A stretch of DNA of 64,000 nucleotides from Salvia splendens. Its lineage: Eukaryota; Streptophyta; Magnoliopsida; Lamiales; Lamiaceae. Of this stretch, positions 34,497 to 46,769 are shown one piece after another. The stretch spans positions 1,116,001 to 1,180,000 of the forward strand of contig NC_056048.1 in the NCBI RefSeq assembly GCF_004379255.2. The letters run 5' to 3'. Made by a program: the position numbers and the translations under genes. Below the pieces are notes generated by a model. The model had not been told where the DNA came from and made no database searches. It saw nothing but the letters and a program-made list of their open reading frames with translations. Positions within the stretch are counted from its first letter, which is position 1. Every line of letters starts with the position of its first letter.

Positions 34497-35655
34497 TCAG
34501 TTCTTCCTCAAGAGAAGAAACAACTTTTGATCGACCTTGAACTTGTGCATCTTCAGAGGATCGCCTCTCAGCATCAACTGAAGTCCTCCAAACGAAATAT
34601 ATACCTCCCTGTCGAAAATGAATGAGGGCCAAATTTAATGTCGGAAATCGAGATAACAGCAAGCAGTCATGCAACAAATATTCAAACAAGTATAGCTCAT
34701 CTCCAAACAAAATGGCTAACTTCACGTTCTAGGAGTAACGACAGCAAATTTCATTAGACGAAGAGCTGCATAGATACATACACTTTAACATCAGCGTCCC
34801 CTTCACTCTTTGCATCAGCCATCTTATACAAAAGACCGTGCATCACATACTCGAATTTGTCTGTCAGTGATTTCGACTCCCCCTGCAATCAAAGGATAAG
34901 AACTATTAGAGGGGTTTCACTTGAACTTCGAAATCTCAAGGATTTCGACAGCATGCATCATTGGACCTAATTTTGCTCGATTCCAATCCCATTAAAAGGA
35001 AATAATAGGAGAAATCATAGGAATGGTATATATCTTATCAATCGTGGGAAATAAACACCCTCTAAGTAAATAAGACTCGCTAGTCACATGTAATCCTCGA
35101 TAGACCCAAGCATCTAACACTCTCCAAACGCTCTACTAAACAAGCTTATCCCTTTACTACAAAGGAAAGTGATCATTGCCGATATTCAAGAACACTGATT
35201 GCACTCGATTATAACATAAGTAGCAAGCATTGACACGAGTAAAATCCTATTTCTAGAAATATTGTACTGTGTTCTATCCTCAAAATGCCAATTCTTGCAG
35301 AGACAAAGAAAAGGACACGTACTGAACCATTGATAATCAGAGAGTTCGAAATCAGCATCCTGTGTTTCTCATTAGGAAGCATAGGATACAGCTCAGAGTG
35401 CACATCCAATTCCACAAAAAAATCGTTTTCTTCACTCCTTGCATTTATCCTAGAAACTGCAGAAATCATCAGCAAAGCCAATCAAGCTCAATCCAACCAA
35501 TTTTTTTTTCTGTTTCATAAACATCATAGTTTGAAGTTTAGCAAATGAATTCATAAAACATAGTATTACTATCTTCTTTGTTTACCTTTGTCATACACTA
35601 CTTGGCTATCAGTCTTGACCACATCGATTACCTCATCGAAGTACAAATCAGCCAT
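34497..35655 (-). CDS. NRPB8: DNA-directed RNA polymerase subunit RPB8 (shared by Pol I-V)
   Basis: Small shared subunit of nuclear RNA polymerases, an OB-fold-like beta-barrel protein. Exons 35586-35655, 35323-35456, 34784-34882 and 34497-34604 join to 136 aa. Starts MADLYFDEVIDVVKTDSQVV and continues YDKVSRINARSEENDFFVEL, DVHSELYPML, LTDKFEYVMHGLLYKM. It ends with the family signature YISFGGLQLMLRGDPLKM and a VDQKLFLLLRKN tail. The last exon must begin at GTA (34604), using the AG in 'ggag', to keep frame. About ten residues usually present after the NLDG-type turn (the TGYYT loop) are absent, so the protein is shorter than the usual ~146 aa and looks diverged. Confidence 0.88.
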
Positions 35656-37194
35656 AGCCTTACCAAACTTAAACAAGAATGTAGTTATACAATGAAGTCC
35701 AAGATAAAGATAGTAATATCAACAGGGGAAAAATTAGGGTCTCAAAATTAAACACAGTTTGAGCTAATCAACTTCAATGAATGCATAAAAGCCAGCATTT
35801 GTCGATTTGATTGATTGGATGCAAACACAGAATTGGTGAAAATAAATTGTGAGCCCTAAAAATGGCCGAGCTGTCCGATTTTATTGTTCGTACAATTCAA
35901 CTGTGTCAGATCAATAGCTCTGAAAAGATCGATCAAAGCAAAATATACGCATTAATGGATGTCAAAGAGACCTGATTCCAAATTTAAGAAAATAATTTTA
36001 CCAAACGATTGAGCTGGGCGATTCGTTGCACTGAGATAGGCGATGAAGGGTTTTAGGGTTTTTCCGAATTTTAGGAGTATAATAATTTTGATATTTTTTA
36101 AATGCTTTTATATAGACAAATAAATATAAATTTGAAAAATTGTGTCATGGCAAACTCGAACCTACTCTATCATTCGGCAGGGTAATTAAACCATTCATAC
36201 AAAATATTTTATTAATGTTTCAAATTAGTACATAAAAGTTTAAAGTTTACGTATTTCATACAAAAAGTTTAAATAGTAAATTCAGCTACCTGCTTGCTTG
36301 TTTAAATAAATACTTTTTCAGTGTATAAACCAATCTGCTGTATTATTAAGACGGAATAAATAATTATAAAGTTGAAAAAATAATCATTAATTTCATTTTT
36401 TCATGAATCAAAAGAAAGTAAAATGAATCATTCACGTAAGAAAAGTAACAGCGTTAATTGATTGTTAAGAAATGTACTTAATTTGGAATACTAATTGAAC
36501 TTTTTGTATGATATACGTAAACTTTAAACTTTTTGTACTAATTCGAAGCATTGGTAAAACTTTTTATATGTATGGTGTAATTCTCTCATTTGGCCAACTT
36601 ACCCACCGTATTCTACTGTTCTAATTTATAATTATCGCGCAAATGTGTAAAACTTAAAAGTATGAGTGGCTAGATATATTAAACGATATTTTAATTTATA
36701 AAATTAAAGATATGGATTCAACTAGGTGTATCTGTCATATCAAACTTAAAATTTCCCCAAATCTGAGTCCGTGCAATTATTGAAAAAATTGTCAAAATTA
36801 CGATACCATGAATTAAAAAGACTTGAATAAGCAATTCAATAAGAGAGTTCGAATCAAATCAAGTTCGAATCAAATCAGTATTGATATATCGACCTTCACG
36901 CATCCCGAAATATATGCTTCAACAAGAATTGGTAAATTAAAAACCTTAATTTGAGGAAACAACATAAATTCTCCATCATTGCTATGTTTTATGTTAGAAG
37001 TTGATCATCTTTGGATTAAACAAACAAGAAAAGGCCAATAAATCAAGTAGTACTAGAATGAACAAACAAAAGCTCAACTAAATCTCCATTAGAATTCTCC
37101 AAGGTGTGAACAGGGATTTTTGTTCTTTACATTCCTCAGCTAACCAAAATTGAAAAGTTTCAGTCAAGTAACTAGCTAGCTCAGTGGAATGTCA
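35656..37194. other. Intergenic: RPB8 5' end to SEC61A 3' end
   Basis: Includes the RPB8 leader and promoter side (a likely leader intron acceptor just before 35655) and a Mutator-type MITE at 36180-36586. No other gene seen. Confidence 0.5.
36180..36586. mobile_element. Mutator-type MITE with ~90-bp TIRs
   Basis: Left arm (from gggtaattaaaccattcata) and right arm (reverse complement agagaattacaccatacata) pair over about 90 bp, including 'gtttaaagtttacgta'. Flanks cattcggca (36171-36179) and catttggcc (36587-36595) match at 7 of 9 bases, as an aged 9-bp Mutator target duplication. Confidence 0.75.
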
Positions 37195-39589
37195 TCAGAA
37201 ACCGAAGAAACCAAGTTCGCTGGCCTTCTCCTTCTCGAAGGTCTCGAAATACTGGTATATGATGGTAACTGCCAGCAAAATTCCTGTGCCGGAACCAATT
37301 GCGCCCATGAGATCTGCCAAAACTGTCAGCGCACCAATGCATATCCCGCCAAATGCAGCAGCAGTGGGAATGTAACGGTTTAGCTCCTTCTGCAGATTCG
37401 ACTCTCTATGCCCGGGCATCACCATTTGTTGTTCCTAGATGTGAAAAAGACGGAATTAGATTCGTGTATACTCACAGTTGGTTGGGAATGAATCTATCTT
37501 ATGAGAAATAAGCATTCCAAATGGTGAAAAAACTTGCAAGTCACTACCACGATTTCAGCATCATGTTTGTTTTACGCCAAATGTATGCAACAAATCAACT
37601 TAAAAGCGAAACAATGGACATACAGTAGGAGTATTTTGTAATGTAGCATGTGTAATCTAACACGACTATAGACCCTTATGAGGTAACGAGGATACCTTCA
37701 GCTGCTTTGCCACGTCCTTGGCTGAGGATCCTGAGACCTCAATCCACGTTTTTGAAAATAAAGCACAAGCTGACAGCATAAATACGATGTAAAACAATCC
37801 ATGGAAAGGATTGGCCAATATATCTGCCATACTGCAAAACCAACCAATTGGAAAGTGAATAAAATGTAACAAAGGGATCAAAGAATGCAAATCAACTTAG
37901 AGACACATAGATAAGCTACGAATAGTAGATAATATAAGCACGACCCGACATTATGACAGATACTTACCTTGATGGGGCAGTTATATAATAAGCAAGACCC
38001 CCAACAGGAACAGATTGACCAGAGTATTCAGATTCCTTCCACTTTCCCAGAAGGTTTACAAGGAAATTTCCACTGTATTTCCTATACAGCAACTGCAAAA
38101 ACGAACAGCAAACATTTGCTACCAGCTGCATTTGAGAGAAAAAGGCATCCCAACCAATAATTCAACGAAGAATAGCTTGTTACCTGGGAAATGAAGTAGA
38201 GGTTGGATACAAGGGCAGACTGCAAAATAATGGGCATATTCGAAGTGTAGAAGAGCTTAATAGGATAAGAACCCTGTTGCCCACGAGCATTCTTTGACCT
38301 CACTGGCAAAACTACACGGAACCCTTGGAAGTAAATGACAATAAGGAAGACCAGGACAGTGGCCAGCAAGTTTGTGACGTTGGGGAGATTCTGCCGGTAG
38401 AATGCCTCTCGCAAAGCACGAACCTTGTCGGTCCTAGTTATCAACAAATGGAACAAAGCAATGACAGCACCTTCAAATTCAGCTCCACGCCCACTGTTAA
38501 TAGTAGTTGGGCTAAATGCTTTCCAGATGATGTTTTCACTGTAAAATAAAGAAGATTCTAATAGGTAAATACCATCACTCTTGTCCAGAAAGTAGTAATA
38601 ATATAGAATTATCTGGATAATCACCACTTACCAAATATTCGTTGCAATGAAGAGTGAAATACCAGATCCAAGTCCATATCCTTTCTGGAGAAGCTCATCC
38701 AGGCAAATAACTATAATGCCCGCAAAGCAAAGTTGCAGAATTATAAGGATTGCGTTCCCAACTCCAAGTTGGCCCACACTGCCATACATTCCAGAAAGAA
38801 CATATGCAACAGCCTCACCGACTGCAATTAAGATGCCCAGCAACTTCTGTGCTCCATTTCTGGTCAAGGACAGAGACAGTGATTATTAGCATGCCACACG
38901 AGTATTACGATGAATAGAAATTGAACTGGATGAGAAAGCAATACATATAATTAAATTGAAATAATCCATTTAGGGAACTTGAAATGCAAAAGATATGAGT
39001 CAAAATAAGTTAAAGAAACCTAATCTCATAACTTGGCCCCATCAGATCAGATTAACGGCTGCTAAAAGCCTAAATTCATGCTGACAGTAATATAAGAAAA
39101 TGCTCAAGTACAATTCCACTATTCCAGTTTCACACATGGCATTTATAGAAATATCTCTGCAAGGGAATCAATATTTCAATTGGCATTCATACCAAATCAT
39201 CAAAAGCAGCACACACACAAAAGAAACGCCTTTTCAATAACTTACAGGAGGGCTCGATCCTCTCTCACGTTGTTGTCAACTTCAATGATTTTTGAACCCG
39301 CTAAGAGTTGCATAACCAGTCCAGATGTCACAATTGGGGTGATTCCAAGCTCCATCACTGTGCCTCTGTTTGAGGCAAGAATGACACGCATCCAATAGAA
39401 TGGATCTGCGCCAGTTGTAGAGTGTATGCCATACAACGGAAGCTGGCTGCAGACGAGGAAAATGAACAGAGATATGACAGTGTATATAACCTTCTCTCTG
39501 AATGGAACCTTCCTGTCTGCACTTTGAACCTCCGGTAGAAATGAAAGGAAAGGCCGGACCAGATGGAGCACTCTAAACCCACCTCCCAT
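37195..39589 (-). CDS. SEC61A: SEC61 alpha, protein-conducting channel of the ER translocon
   Basis: Pore subunit of the Sec61 complex that moves nascent proteins across or into the ER membrane. Exons 39246-39589, 38632-38859, 38184-38538, 37968-38092, 37696-37831 and 37195-37434 join in frame to 475 aa, the expected length, with about ten membrane helices. Starts [20 protein letters not shown]. The plug/TM2 region shows [20 protein letters not shown]. Later signatures are [76 protein letters not shown] and the C-terminal [16 protein letters not shown]. All introns GT-AG. A leader intron probably follows at about 39620-40285. Very conserved and apparently intact. Confidence 0.97.
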
Positions 39590-40944
39590 TCTCGTTGATT
39601 AAATTATTCCAGCAACTGCCACAACATAGAGAGAAACACATCAGTAATAGTATGACTAAGAACATCATACATTTCGTAAGAACTACACTTACTATTACAC
39701 AAACAGAGATTGGAAAGCAAACTTTCATAGGGGGAGCACTACAAAGCCTGATACTTGTCCCCTAATTCCTAAATAAATTCAAAACCCTCTATCAAGAGTT
39801 TCCAACAATCTGCACATTCCAAACTGATTAAACCCTATAAAATTTGTACTCCATTAAACATACTTTCTCAAATAAAAATCAACCGATATTTTGTAACGAA
39901 GATTTCAAACCTTAACTCAGAAATCGTGATCGTTCAAAAATTAACATTCAACCTTTGCAAAATTCAAAATTAAAGCAATGAGACCCGAGACGATCCACCA
40001 GGAAATTGAAAAAAAAAAGATAAAAACAATCAATCATTTCAAATGCATGATATCCGCCCGATCTTCGTTTTCACAATAGCAATTATTCAATTTTCCCCTA
40101 AATTTCTTAGCTAACTCCTAAACTCAGCTGAGCATCAAACAAGAAAACAAATCCAATGCAACAAAATCACGACCTAAAAATCAAATTCCGAAGAAATCAA
40201 CACATAATCATACAAATTTCATGATTTCAAATCATAAAACGGATCTAAGAACAATCTGAAATGCAAGACAGAGGAAGAACTTTACAAACCAGTGAAGAAT
40301 GGTCGGAATCTGGGACGGATCTAATTCTCAGAAATACTCGATTTTACATTATTTATATCATCGTAGAGCTTCATTACTGTGACGTAAAAACTGCTGATGT
40401 GGCAGTGTTGATCACATCGAACCAATGATATAGGCACACGTGTGTATGAGAAATCCGAGTCATTGCCGGATTGGATGAATCAGATTTTTACACGGACTGT
40501 AAAATCAAAAATTGGTTAATTTTATTTAATTCTTTTCTAAATTTGCTTGGCAAATGAGGATTCCACGAATTAAGTTTGCGTTTTTGCTCTATTTAAGTTT
40601 TTTGGATTTTAATTATATATATAGATAGAAGTTTTAATTTTAATGCGTATAATAACACACTTAATTGACATGAACGTGTAATTAACAACATATATCAACA
40701 AGTTATTAAAAATTACTTCAATCACAACATAAATCTATGTAATAGTTGAATAAAATGAAAATTAATAGACATTGACCACATACGTCCTAATTAATGCCAT
40801 TACAAAGTGTTTATAGGTATGAATGGAATTTAATGCTGTAAATTTATGACATAAATCTCATGTAAATTTATGACAAAAATCTCATTTATGCAGATTCACT
40901 TAAAGACTTTTTTCCTTGCGAATCTATATAGGATAAACGACTCA

Positions 40945-41366
40945 AAGCATCTCCAAGGGGAGAGGTAAATGGAGAGGTAAAGTTATATAACTATCGTATT
41001 TACCTTTTTTTCATGAAAAATCATTCTCCAAGGGGGAGAGGTATTTGAGAATGTATTATACATTTTCTCATTTTGAAGAGGTATCTTTACCTTTCCATTG
41101 ATGGAGAGGTAAAATTTTATAACTACCATATTTGTCTTCTTATCATGAAAAACCATTCTCTAAGGGATAAGGTATTTGAAAAGGTATCACACTTTATGTT
41201 TTTTAATGCATTTTGTACTATTATTTTATGTTTAAAAAATCATTTACCTTTCCATTTATCTTTTTCCTTTGGAGTATGTTTCTTTTTGAAATGGTATATT
41301 TCACTTTTTGATGAGGTATATAGATGATATACCTCTTTTATTTACCCTTCCTCGTTGGAGATGCTC
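40945..41366. mobile_element. Tourist-like MITE with internal duplication
   Basis: Ends aagcatctccaaggggagag / (reverse complement) gagcatctccaacgaggaag. TTA follows the right end; the left flank has decayed to CAA. A ~130-bp internal block (ggagaggtaaa...atcatgaaaaa.cattctc) is present twice. The GAGCATCTCCAA terminus resembles the ends of the ORF1 element at 20 kb. Confidence 0.6.
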
Positions 41367-41526
41367 TTAGAGACTTATTGACTGAATTTAATTTATGTGT
41401 AACAATTAAATAGCTACTACTACTAAACATCTACTATGATAATTAGATCTCAACTTGTACATATGGGATAATATACCTATCAAGGAGTATCATCTTAGAA
41501 CATTTTATTCTTTCAATATACCAACT

Positions 41527-41778
41527 TACTCCCTCGTCGCATAATAAGAGTCACATTTTGTCATTTTGATCCGTCCCATAATAAGAGTCACATTTCACTT
41601 TTATCATAAATGGTAAATATGTCTCATATTTCACTAACTCACTTCACTCACATTCTATTATAAAGCCAATATAAAAAACGAATCATATATTTTATTAACT
41701 TTTCCAACTCATTATTTACATTTCTTAAAATTCGTGCACACACCAAATATAACTCCTATTATGAGACGAATGGAGTTT
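41527..41778. mobile_element. Stowaway-like MITE
   Basis: Left tactccctcgtcgcataata and right (reverse complement) ctccattcgtctcataatag pair through 'agagt' / 'gagtt'. About 250 bp; the right TA is not preserved. Confidence 0.65.
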
Positions 41779-42006
41779 TTTTATCGAAAATCTCTCCATT
41801 CACAATATAATTATTAGATTTGATAGAATTTTGAGTAATACTATAAAAGCAAGCAACGCTTTTACCGTGCTCAGAGAGAGAGGTTGCACTTCTTTCCGCA
41901 CAACAATACAAGAAGAGGGATTTTATGCACACAACTAAGATTATCATATAAGAACAAATGAAAAAGTGCATATTCCTCGAACAAATTCCTATGAAAGTAA
42001 TCCATC

Positions 42007-42303
42007 ATCTAATGCCGGACGGAGGGAGTAATTTATTTGTAATATAAAATCAATCCCAAATATGACTTAAAAAGAAGGGAGAATTTGAATATTGGTAACA
42101 TTTATTATATGTTGACGCACTGATTTTAAAATAGACCACAAAATAGACCAATTTTAAAATAACACTGATTTTAATGCGCAATTGATAAAGTTTTCGGTCC
42201 AAAATAACACTCTCTCAGTCCCATGTAACTCACACATTTCTTTTTAAGTCATATTTGGGATTGATTTTACATTACAAATAAATTACTCCCTCCCGGCATT
42301 AGA
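42007..42303. repeat. Inverted duplication (foldback), ~70-bp arms
   Basis: Left arm 42010-42078 (taatgccggacggagggagt, then aatttatttgtaatataaaa) and right arm 42232-42301 (reverse complement of taatgccgggagggagtaat) are nearly identical inverted copies around a ~150-bp spacer. Each arm carries a 'ggagggagta' Stowaway-type terminus plus flanking sequence. Confidence 0.75.
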
Positions 42304-42636
42304 CTCCCTATTAAAACAATTGAAATTTCTATCCATATTCCTCGAAAAAACTTTTTAAATTATTTTTATGAAAAAACAAGCGTAAAAATCCAATAAAAAG
42401 AAAAGAAAAAAGGGAAAGAAAAGAAAGAAAGAAAGAAAGAAAGAAAGCTTAGTGAAAAAGCTGCTTGTGTCTGTTGCAGCAGTAATCAGTGAGCTTGATT
42501 CCATGGCTTAAATCTTCAACTTTTTTTCAAGTGAAAAACCACAAAATCTTTCCGTAGAGGAATCTCGACTCCATCCCTTTTCTGATCTGTGTGGGCACGC
42601 ACAAAATCGCTTCTTTCCCCCTCCCTTTTTATCTTC

Positions 42637-45402
42637 ATGAGGTCTGCCCTCTTCTTCCTTGCTTTCTTACCTCTATTCGCCTTTTTCTCTAAGTTTGAAG
42701 CTCAAGCTGCACCTGCTGGTAAGTTTTCTTCATTGTTTTCCCCCAATTACACTTTTTTTTGCTGCTGAAATAGCTGAAATGAGGAGAAGCTAAGATTTGT
42801 TTTCAGTAATTTTGATACGGTTTTAGCTTCTTTGCTTGAATGTATGTGCTTGATTGCTGTGGAAGTAATTGATTGAGTTCTTTTCTTTAAATCAGGGCCG
42901 TTGATAAAGCATTTGTCATCCCTTGTGAAATGGACTAGGTCCTCATCCAAAGCTCCCCACCAATCAGGTACAGCCCATTTTTTTTTGTGTGCGCGCGTGA
43001 AATTGCAATTTGGATGTGTGTGTGTGTGAAATTGCAATTTGGATGTGCGTGTGTGTGATCACCCCACCAATCAGGTAGTAACATCACTAGTTTATTTAGG
43101 TGTGTGTATGTGTGTGTGTGTGAAATTGCAATTTGGATATGAGTGAAAGCACCCCACCAATCAGGTAGTAACACCACTAGTTTATTTAGGGGTGTGTGTG
43201 TGTGTGTGAAATTGCAATTTGGATATGAGTGAAAGCACCCCACCAAGCAGGTACATCACTTGTTTATTTAGATATATGTGTGTGTGAAATTGCAATTTGA
43301 GGGATCCCAATTTGCCTAGAAGAGTGGTGGTGGAAATATCATATATATCTGCTTGTTGTGGTAATCTTAAGCTTTGCTTTGTTGCAGATGGTGGCAATGT
43401 GCTTCAGTTTGAGGATGGCTATCTAGTTGAGACTGTGGTCGAGGGGAACGAGCTCGGGGTTCTGCCCTACTCCATCCGTGTCTCCCAGGATGGCGAGCTC
43501 TTTGCCGTGGATGCTATTAATAGCAACATTGTCCGGATCACGCCTCCACTATCCCAATGTGAACCTTTTCTTTCCTCTTTAGAGGATTTTACGGCATCTT
43601 TTGCAGTCTATCACACTGAAATTTCAGTTCTTTGTTTGTTGTGACATTCATGACAGTTCTTAATTATATATGAACTAGCCAGAAGTGTGATTTAGCTCTA
43701 CATATATGATTATATGTCCATGTTCATTAGAAACAATTAGACGTGTCCTCTTTCTTGGCTCGTGAGTCGTGAAAGTTGTGAATTGTGTAATATGTGTTGT
43801 TTGTAGTGTTTGAGATAATGTGTGGAGGGAGAACCATCGGTTATACATTATGTTGCAACAAACAGTTGTTTGAAGATGTTGTATATCTTGTCATCGATGC
43901 AGATAGCAGGGCAAGATTGGTTGCAGGATCGTTTCAGGGACGCACTGGTCATGTGGATGGAAAACCAAGCGATGCTCGTTTCAGCCATCCCAAGGGGGTT
44001 ACCATGGACGACAAAGGGAATGTTTACGTTGCAGATACTTCAAATCTCGCCATTCGAAAGATTGGAGAAGCAGGTTTCTGAAATGCTAATCTTCTCCTGT
44101 TACTAGAATTGGAGAGTGTGACAAACGTTTAAGTTGCATCGTTATTTGCAGGTGTGACGACTATTGCTGGAGGAAAATCAAACGTTGCAGGATACAGGGA
44201 CGGGCCTAGTGAAGATGCTAAGTTCTCGAATGATTTTGATGTCGTATATGTGAGGCCTACCTGTTCGTTGTTAGTTGTTGACAGAGGAAATGCAGCTCTT
44301 CGTCAAATCTCCTTAAGTAAAGAGGATTGTGATTATGAAAACAGCTCCTTTTCGCCTGCAGGTATATATACTGTCTTAGAACACGAAAAAATTAGGTCGC
44401 CAAGCCAAGAACAACTGAGCGAGCTAGCATTAGTTAAACGAAACTGTGATCAATCAGGCTGTGACGGCTTCACATATGATAGATGGCTGCATAATGTTGC
44501 ACTATTTTGCTATTCTACGCGAAAAGCTAAGCTTGGCGTTACTTGCAGATCTTCTTATGGTTGCCGGTGCTATCCTCGTTGGGTACATTTCATGCCTTCT
44601 TCAACAAGGATTAGGTTCCTCACTTTTCTCCAAGATGGTATGTTGTCTATCTCAGTTCCACTTAATCTATGGCCCGATTTCAGTAAACGAAAATGTAACA
44701 TTCGTGTGTATTGCGTTACTTATACAACTGCAGAAAGAGTTTCCCCAACCCAAATTCAACAAGCCACTAGGAAGCAAAGAGCTACCGACTCCTGTAGACG
44801 TCACTGCCAAGGAAGAACCCGAAGCTGGATGGCCCTCATTCGTGCAACTCATCTGGGACCTTGCAAAAGTCACGGTGGTAGCTCTGACCGGCATTCTTGC
44901 TCAGTTCATTCCCTCGAGTGTCTTAAACAACATTCCAAGAAGAGGCCTTACTCCACTGAAAGACTCTCTCGTTATGCCTGAAGACGAAGCTGAACCGGCC
45001 CCACCTCTCAAACAGAGGACCCCCGCTCCTCTCTCCGAAACCAGACAGGTTCCCAGCGAGAGACCAGCCGAGGCGAAACCTCCTAAACTTCGGTCGACCA
45101 GCATGAAGGATCCATCTCTATCAACCAAGCACCGGTCTTCAAGAAGACAAGAATACGCCGAGTTCTTTGGATCGGGCGAGGCTCCTCAGTACGGACAGGT
45201 GAGGTCCAAGAGCCAGAAGGAGAGTCGAAGCAAGCACCGCCACAGAGAGAAAGGTGGAGGAGACGCAGCTTTTGGAGCAGCCCCGCCGCCGGTGATGGAG
45301 CCGAAGCCCGCTGAAGCCAAGCCTGCCCGGTACGAGAACGCAAAGTACGATCCTTACAACTTCAGGGCGAAATACTCGGGTGATTCGTATCGTTTTGATT
45401 GA
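42637..45402 (+). CDS. NHL-repeat-containing membrane protein
   Basis: Plant NHL-domain protein of unknown biochemical function. NHL repeats form a beta-propeller for binding. Exons 42637-42718, 42896-42967, 43388-43558, 43903-44073, 44152-44361, 44549-44637 and 44734-45402 join to 487 aa. Signal peptide: MRSALFFLAFLPLFAFFSKF. NHL region: residues ~60-220 (LPYSIRVSQDGELFAVDAIN, ARFSHPKGVTMDDKGNVYVA, DTSNLAIRKI, LLVVDRGNAALRQI). A transmembrane helix follows at ~235-255 (LLMVAGAILVGYISCLL). The C-terminal region (~225 aa) is basic and Pro/Lys-rich, likely disordered. All introns GT-AG. Intron 2 contains repeated copies of the exon-2/intron junction. Confidence 0.92.
42975..43310 (+). repeat. 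Tandem repeat in NHL intron 2 copying the exon/intron junction
   Basis: About 100-bp units built of (TG)n, 'gaaattgcaatttgga' and 'caccccaccaatcaggta'. The last phrase copies the real end of exon 2 and its donor (ccccaccaatcag|gta at 42955-42970). It recurs near 43060, 43150 and 43237, so three decoy donor sites follow the true one. Confidence 0.8.
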
Positions 45403-46184
45403 ATCGGAAAATGTCATTCTAGAACATGATGTGAGAGCAATGTGTTGTTATTAATGTTTAGTTGCTTTGACAGGTAGAAATCTTGTAACAATCACATGAT
45501 GCTGATGCTTTTCCCTTAGTGTTATCTAATATGTATGAACAAGTTGAATGCCAGAAATCATTTGGTGTCGTTGCCAGAAATTTTTACTTCCAAAATTGGC
45601 TGATATATGTAAAGGTGTGGCCTTTATGTAGACATGTGTTTATTGGATGGTCTTCACAAGATTAGGGTTATGAATCGGGTCTATTCGAATCGAAAAACCG
45701 AATTGATTTAGAATTTTTGAAGTGAATTCTCAATCTTCATGACTTACGGAACCAAGGTCGGAAAGATTGAAAAAATCGGTCATTTACAACCACTAAGGAA
45801 TGACTCAAATGGATACGGACTTATACATTCGCGAGGAACGTGATAGAAAAATTATCGAAACATCGGTTTTTCCAGTTTGATTCAGTCAGTGCATGCCCCT
45901 TGAGCTCACGAAACTGGCAACTGTGATCACGAGAAATGGAAGATGACAGCCAACTGCACAAAGCCTTTTTTTTCCTTTCTTTCCGTTCTAGGCTCTTTAT
46001 ACTTTTAAATATTTGCTTTTGTGGACAGTATTTCCCATTGAGTTGTTCATATCTTTAAAGATACTAACTCGTTGGATGTAGATGGCTCATCGCCAACCCA
46101 ACTCAGTAACAACAGCTACACCGTCTCTCCTCGTCTTCAACGGCGAAAAACAGTCTGTTTTCATCTGCAGACTTGCGAAGAAGA
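45403..46184. other. Intergenic: NHL 3' side and upstream of UBTD-like gene
   Basis: Holds the NHL 3' UTR and the leader of the next gene. A stretch at about 45660-45800 rich in 'cgaatcgaaaaaccgaat' resembles transposon-end sequence at 50.5 kb. No additional gene seen. Confidence 0.4.
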
Positions 46185-46769
46185 ATGGGGTGTGTCGGAT
46201 CCTCACAGGCGAAAGCAGAAGGTAAGAGAGACTCGAATCTTGGTACGTATTAGTACATCATAATTTTGACCACGTTGATGATGCTGGTGCTGCCCATGAC
46301 AGGAAGTGTCAAACAGGTGAAGAAACCGAGGTCGTGGAAGCATCCCCAGCCAATCACCATAAGTCAGCTGATTCAGCTGAGAGAAGAGTTCTGGGATACT
46401 GCACCTCACTATGGTGGTAGAAAAGGTACCGTACGGTCCTTTCTTTCGGCGCCTCCACCCTTTTTACGGTTGTATCTGTTTTCACCCTTATATCGTTGTT
46501 ACAGAAATCTGGGATGCACTCAGAGCAGCAGCAGATGCTGATCCGAAGCTTTCTCAAGTGATCATAGAGAGTGCAGGGATCATACTGCAAAATCCTGACA
46601 TGACAGTGTGTTTCGACGAAAGAGGTAACACAAACAGTCAAACACAACATCTTCTCTCTGTGTGATTTCAGTATTACCTTGATTTTGAACTTGCACTGTT
46701 GCAGGTGCAAGATATGAATTACCTACATATGTATTGAGCGAACCAAAGAACTTGATACGGGATTCTTGA
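46185..46769 (+). CDS. UBTD1/2 (DC-UbP) N-terminal-domain-like small protein
   Basis: 114-aa protein from exons 46185-46221, 46303-46425, 46505-46624 and 46705-46769. It starts MGCVGSSQAKAE, an N-myristoylation consensus (Met-Gly-Cys) that would place it at membranes. The rest matches the N-terminal domain of ubiquitin domain-containing proteins UBTD1/2: LIQLREEFWDTAPHYGGRKE, IWDALRAAADADPKLSQVII, ESAGIILQNPDMTVCFDERG, YELPTYVLSEPKNLI. The ubiquitin-like domain of animal UBTD proteins is absent, as is usual in plants. In animals UBTD proteins bind ubiquitin-pathway enzymes; the plant role is unknown. Confidence 0.85.

Larger units (their letters stand above)
40340..42636. promoter_or_regulatory. 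Divergent intergenic region between SEC61A and the NHL gene
   Basis: 2.3 kb shared upstream region of two genes pointing away from each other. It contains 'cacacgtgtg' (a CACGTG core) at about 40436, three transposon-like inverted-repeat structures listed separately, and a (GAAA)n tract at about 42420-42448. Core promoters were not pinned down. Confidence 0.45.

Noticed and set aside
46072..46263. Frame just upstream of the UBTD-like start (MDVDGSS...)
   Set aside because: Its first codon is not ATG (the local ATG is followed at once by TAG) and the MGCVGSS start in another frame fits the family.
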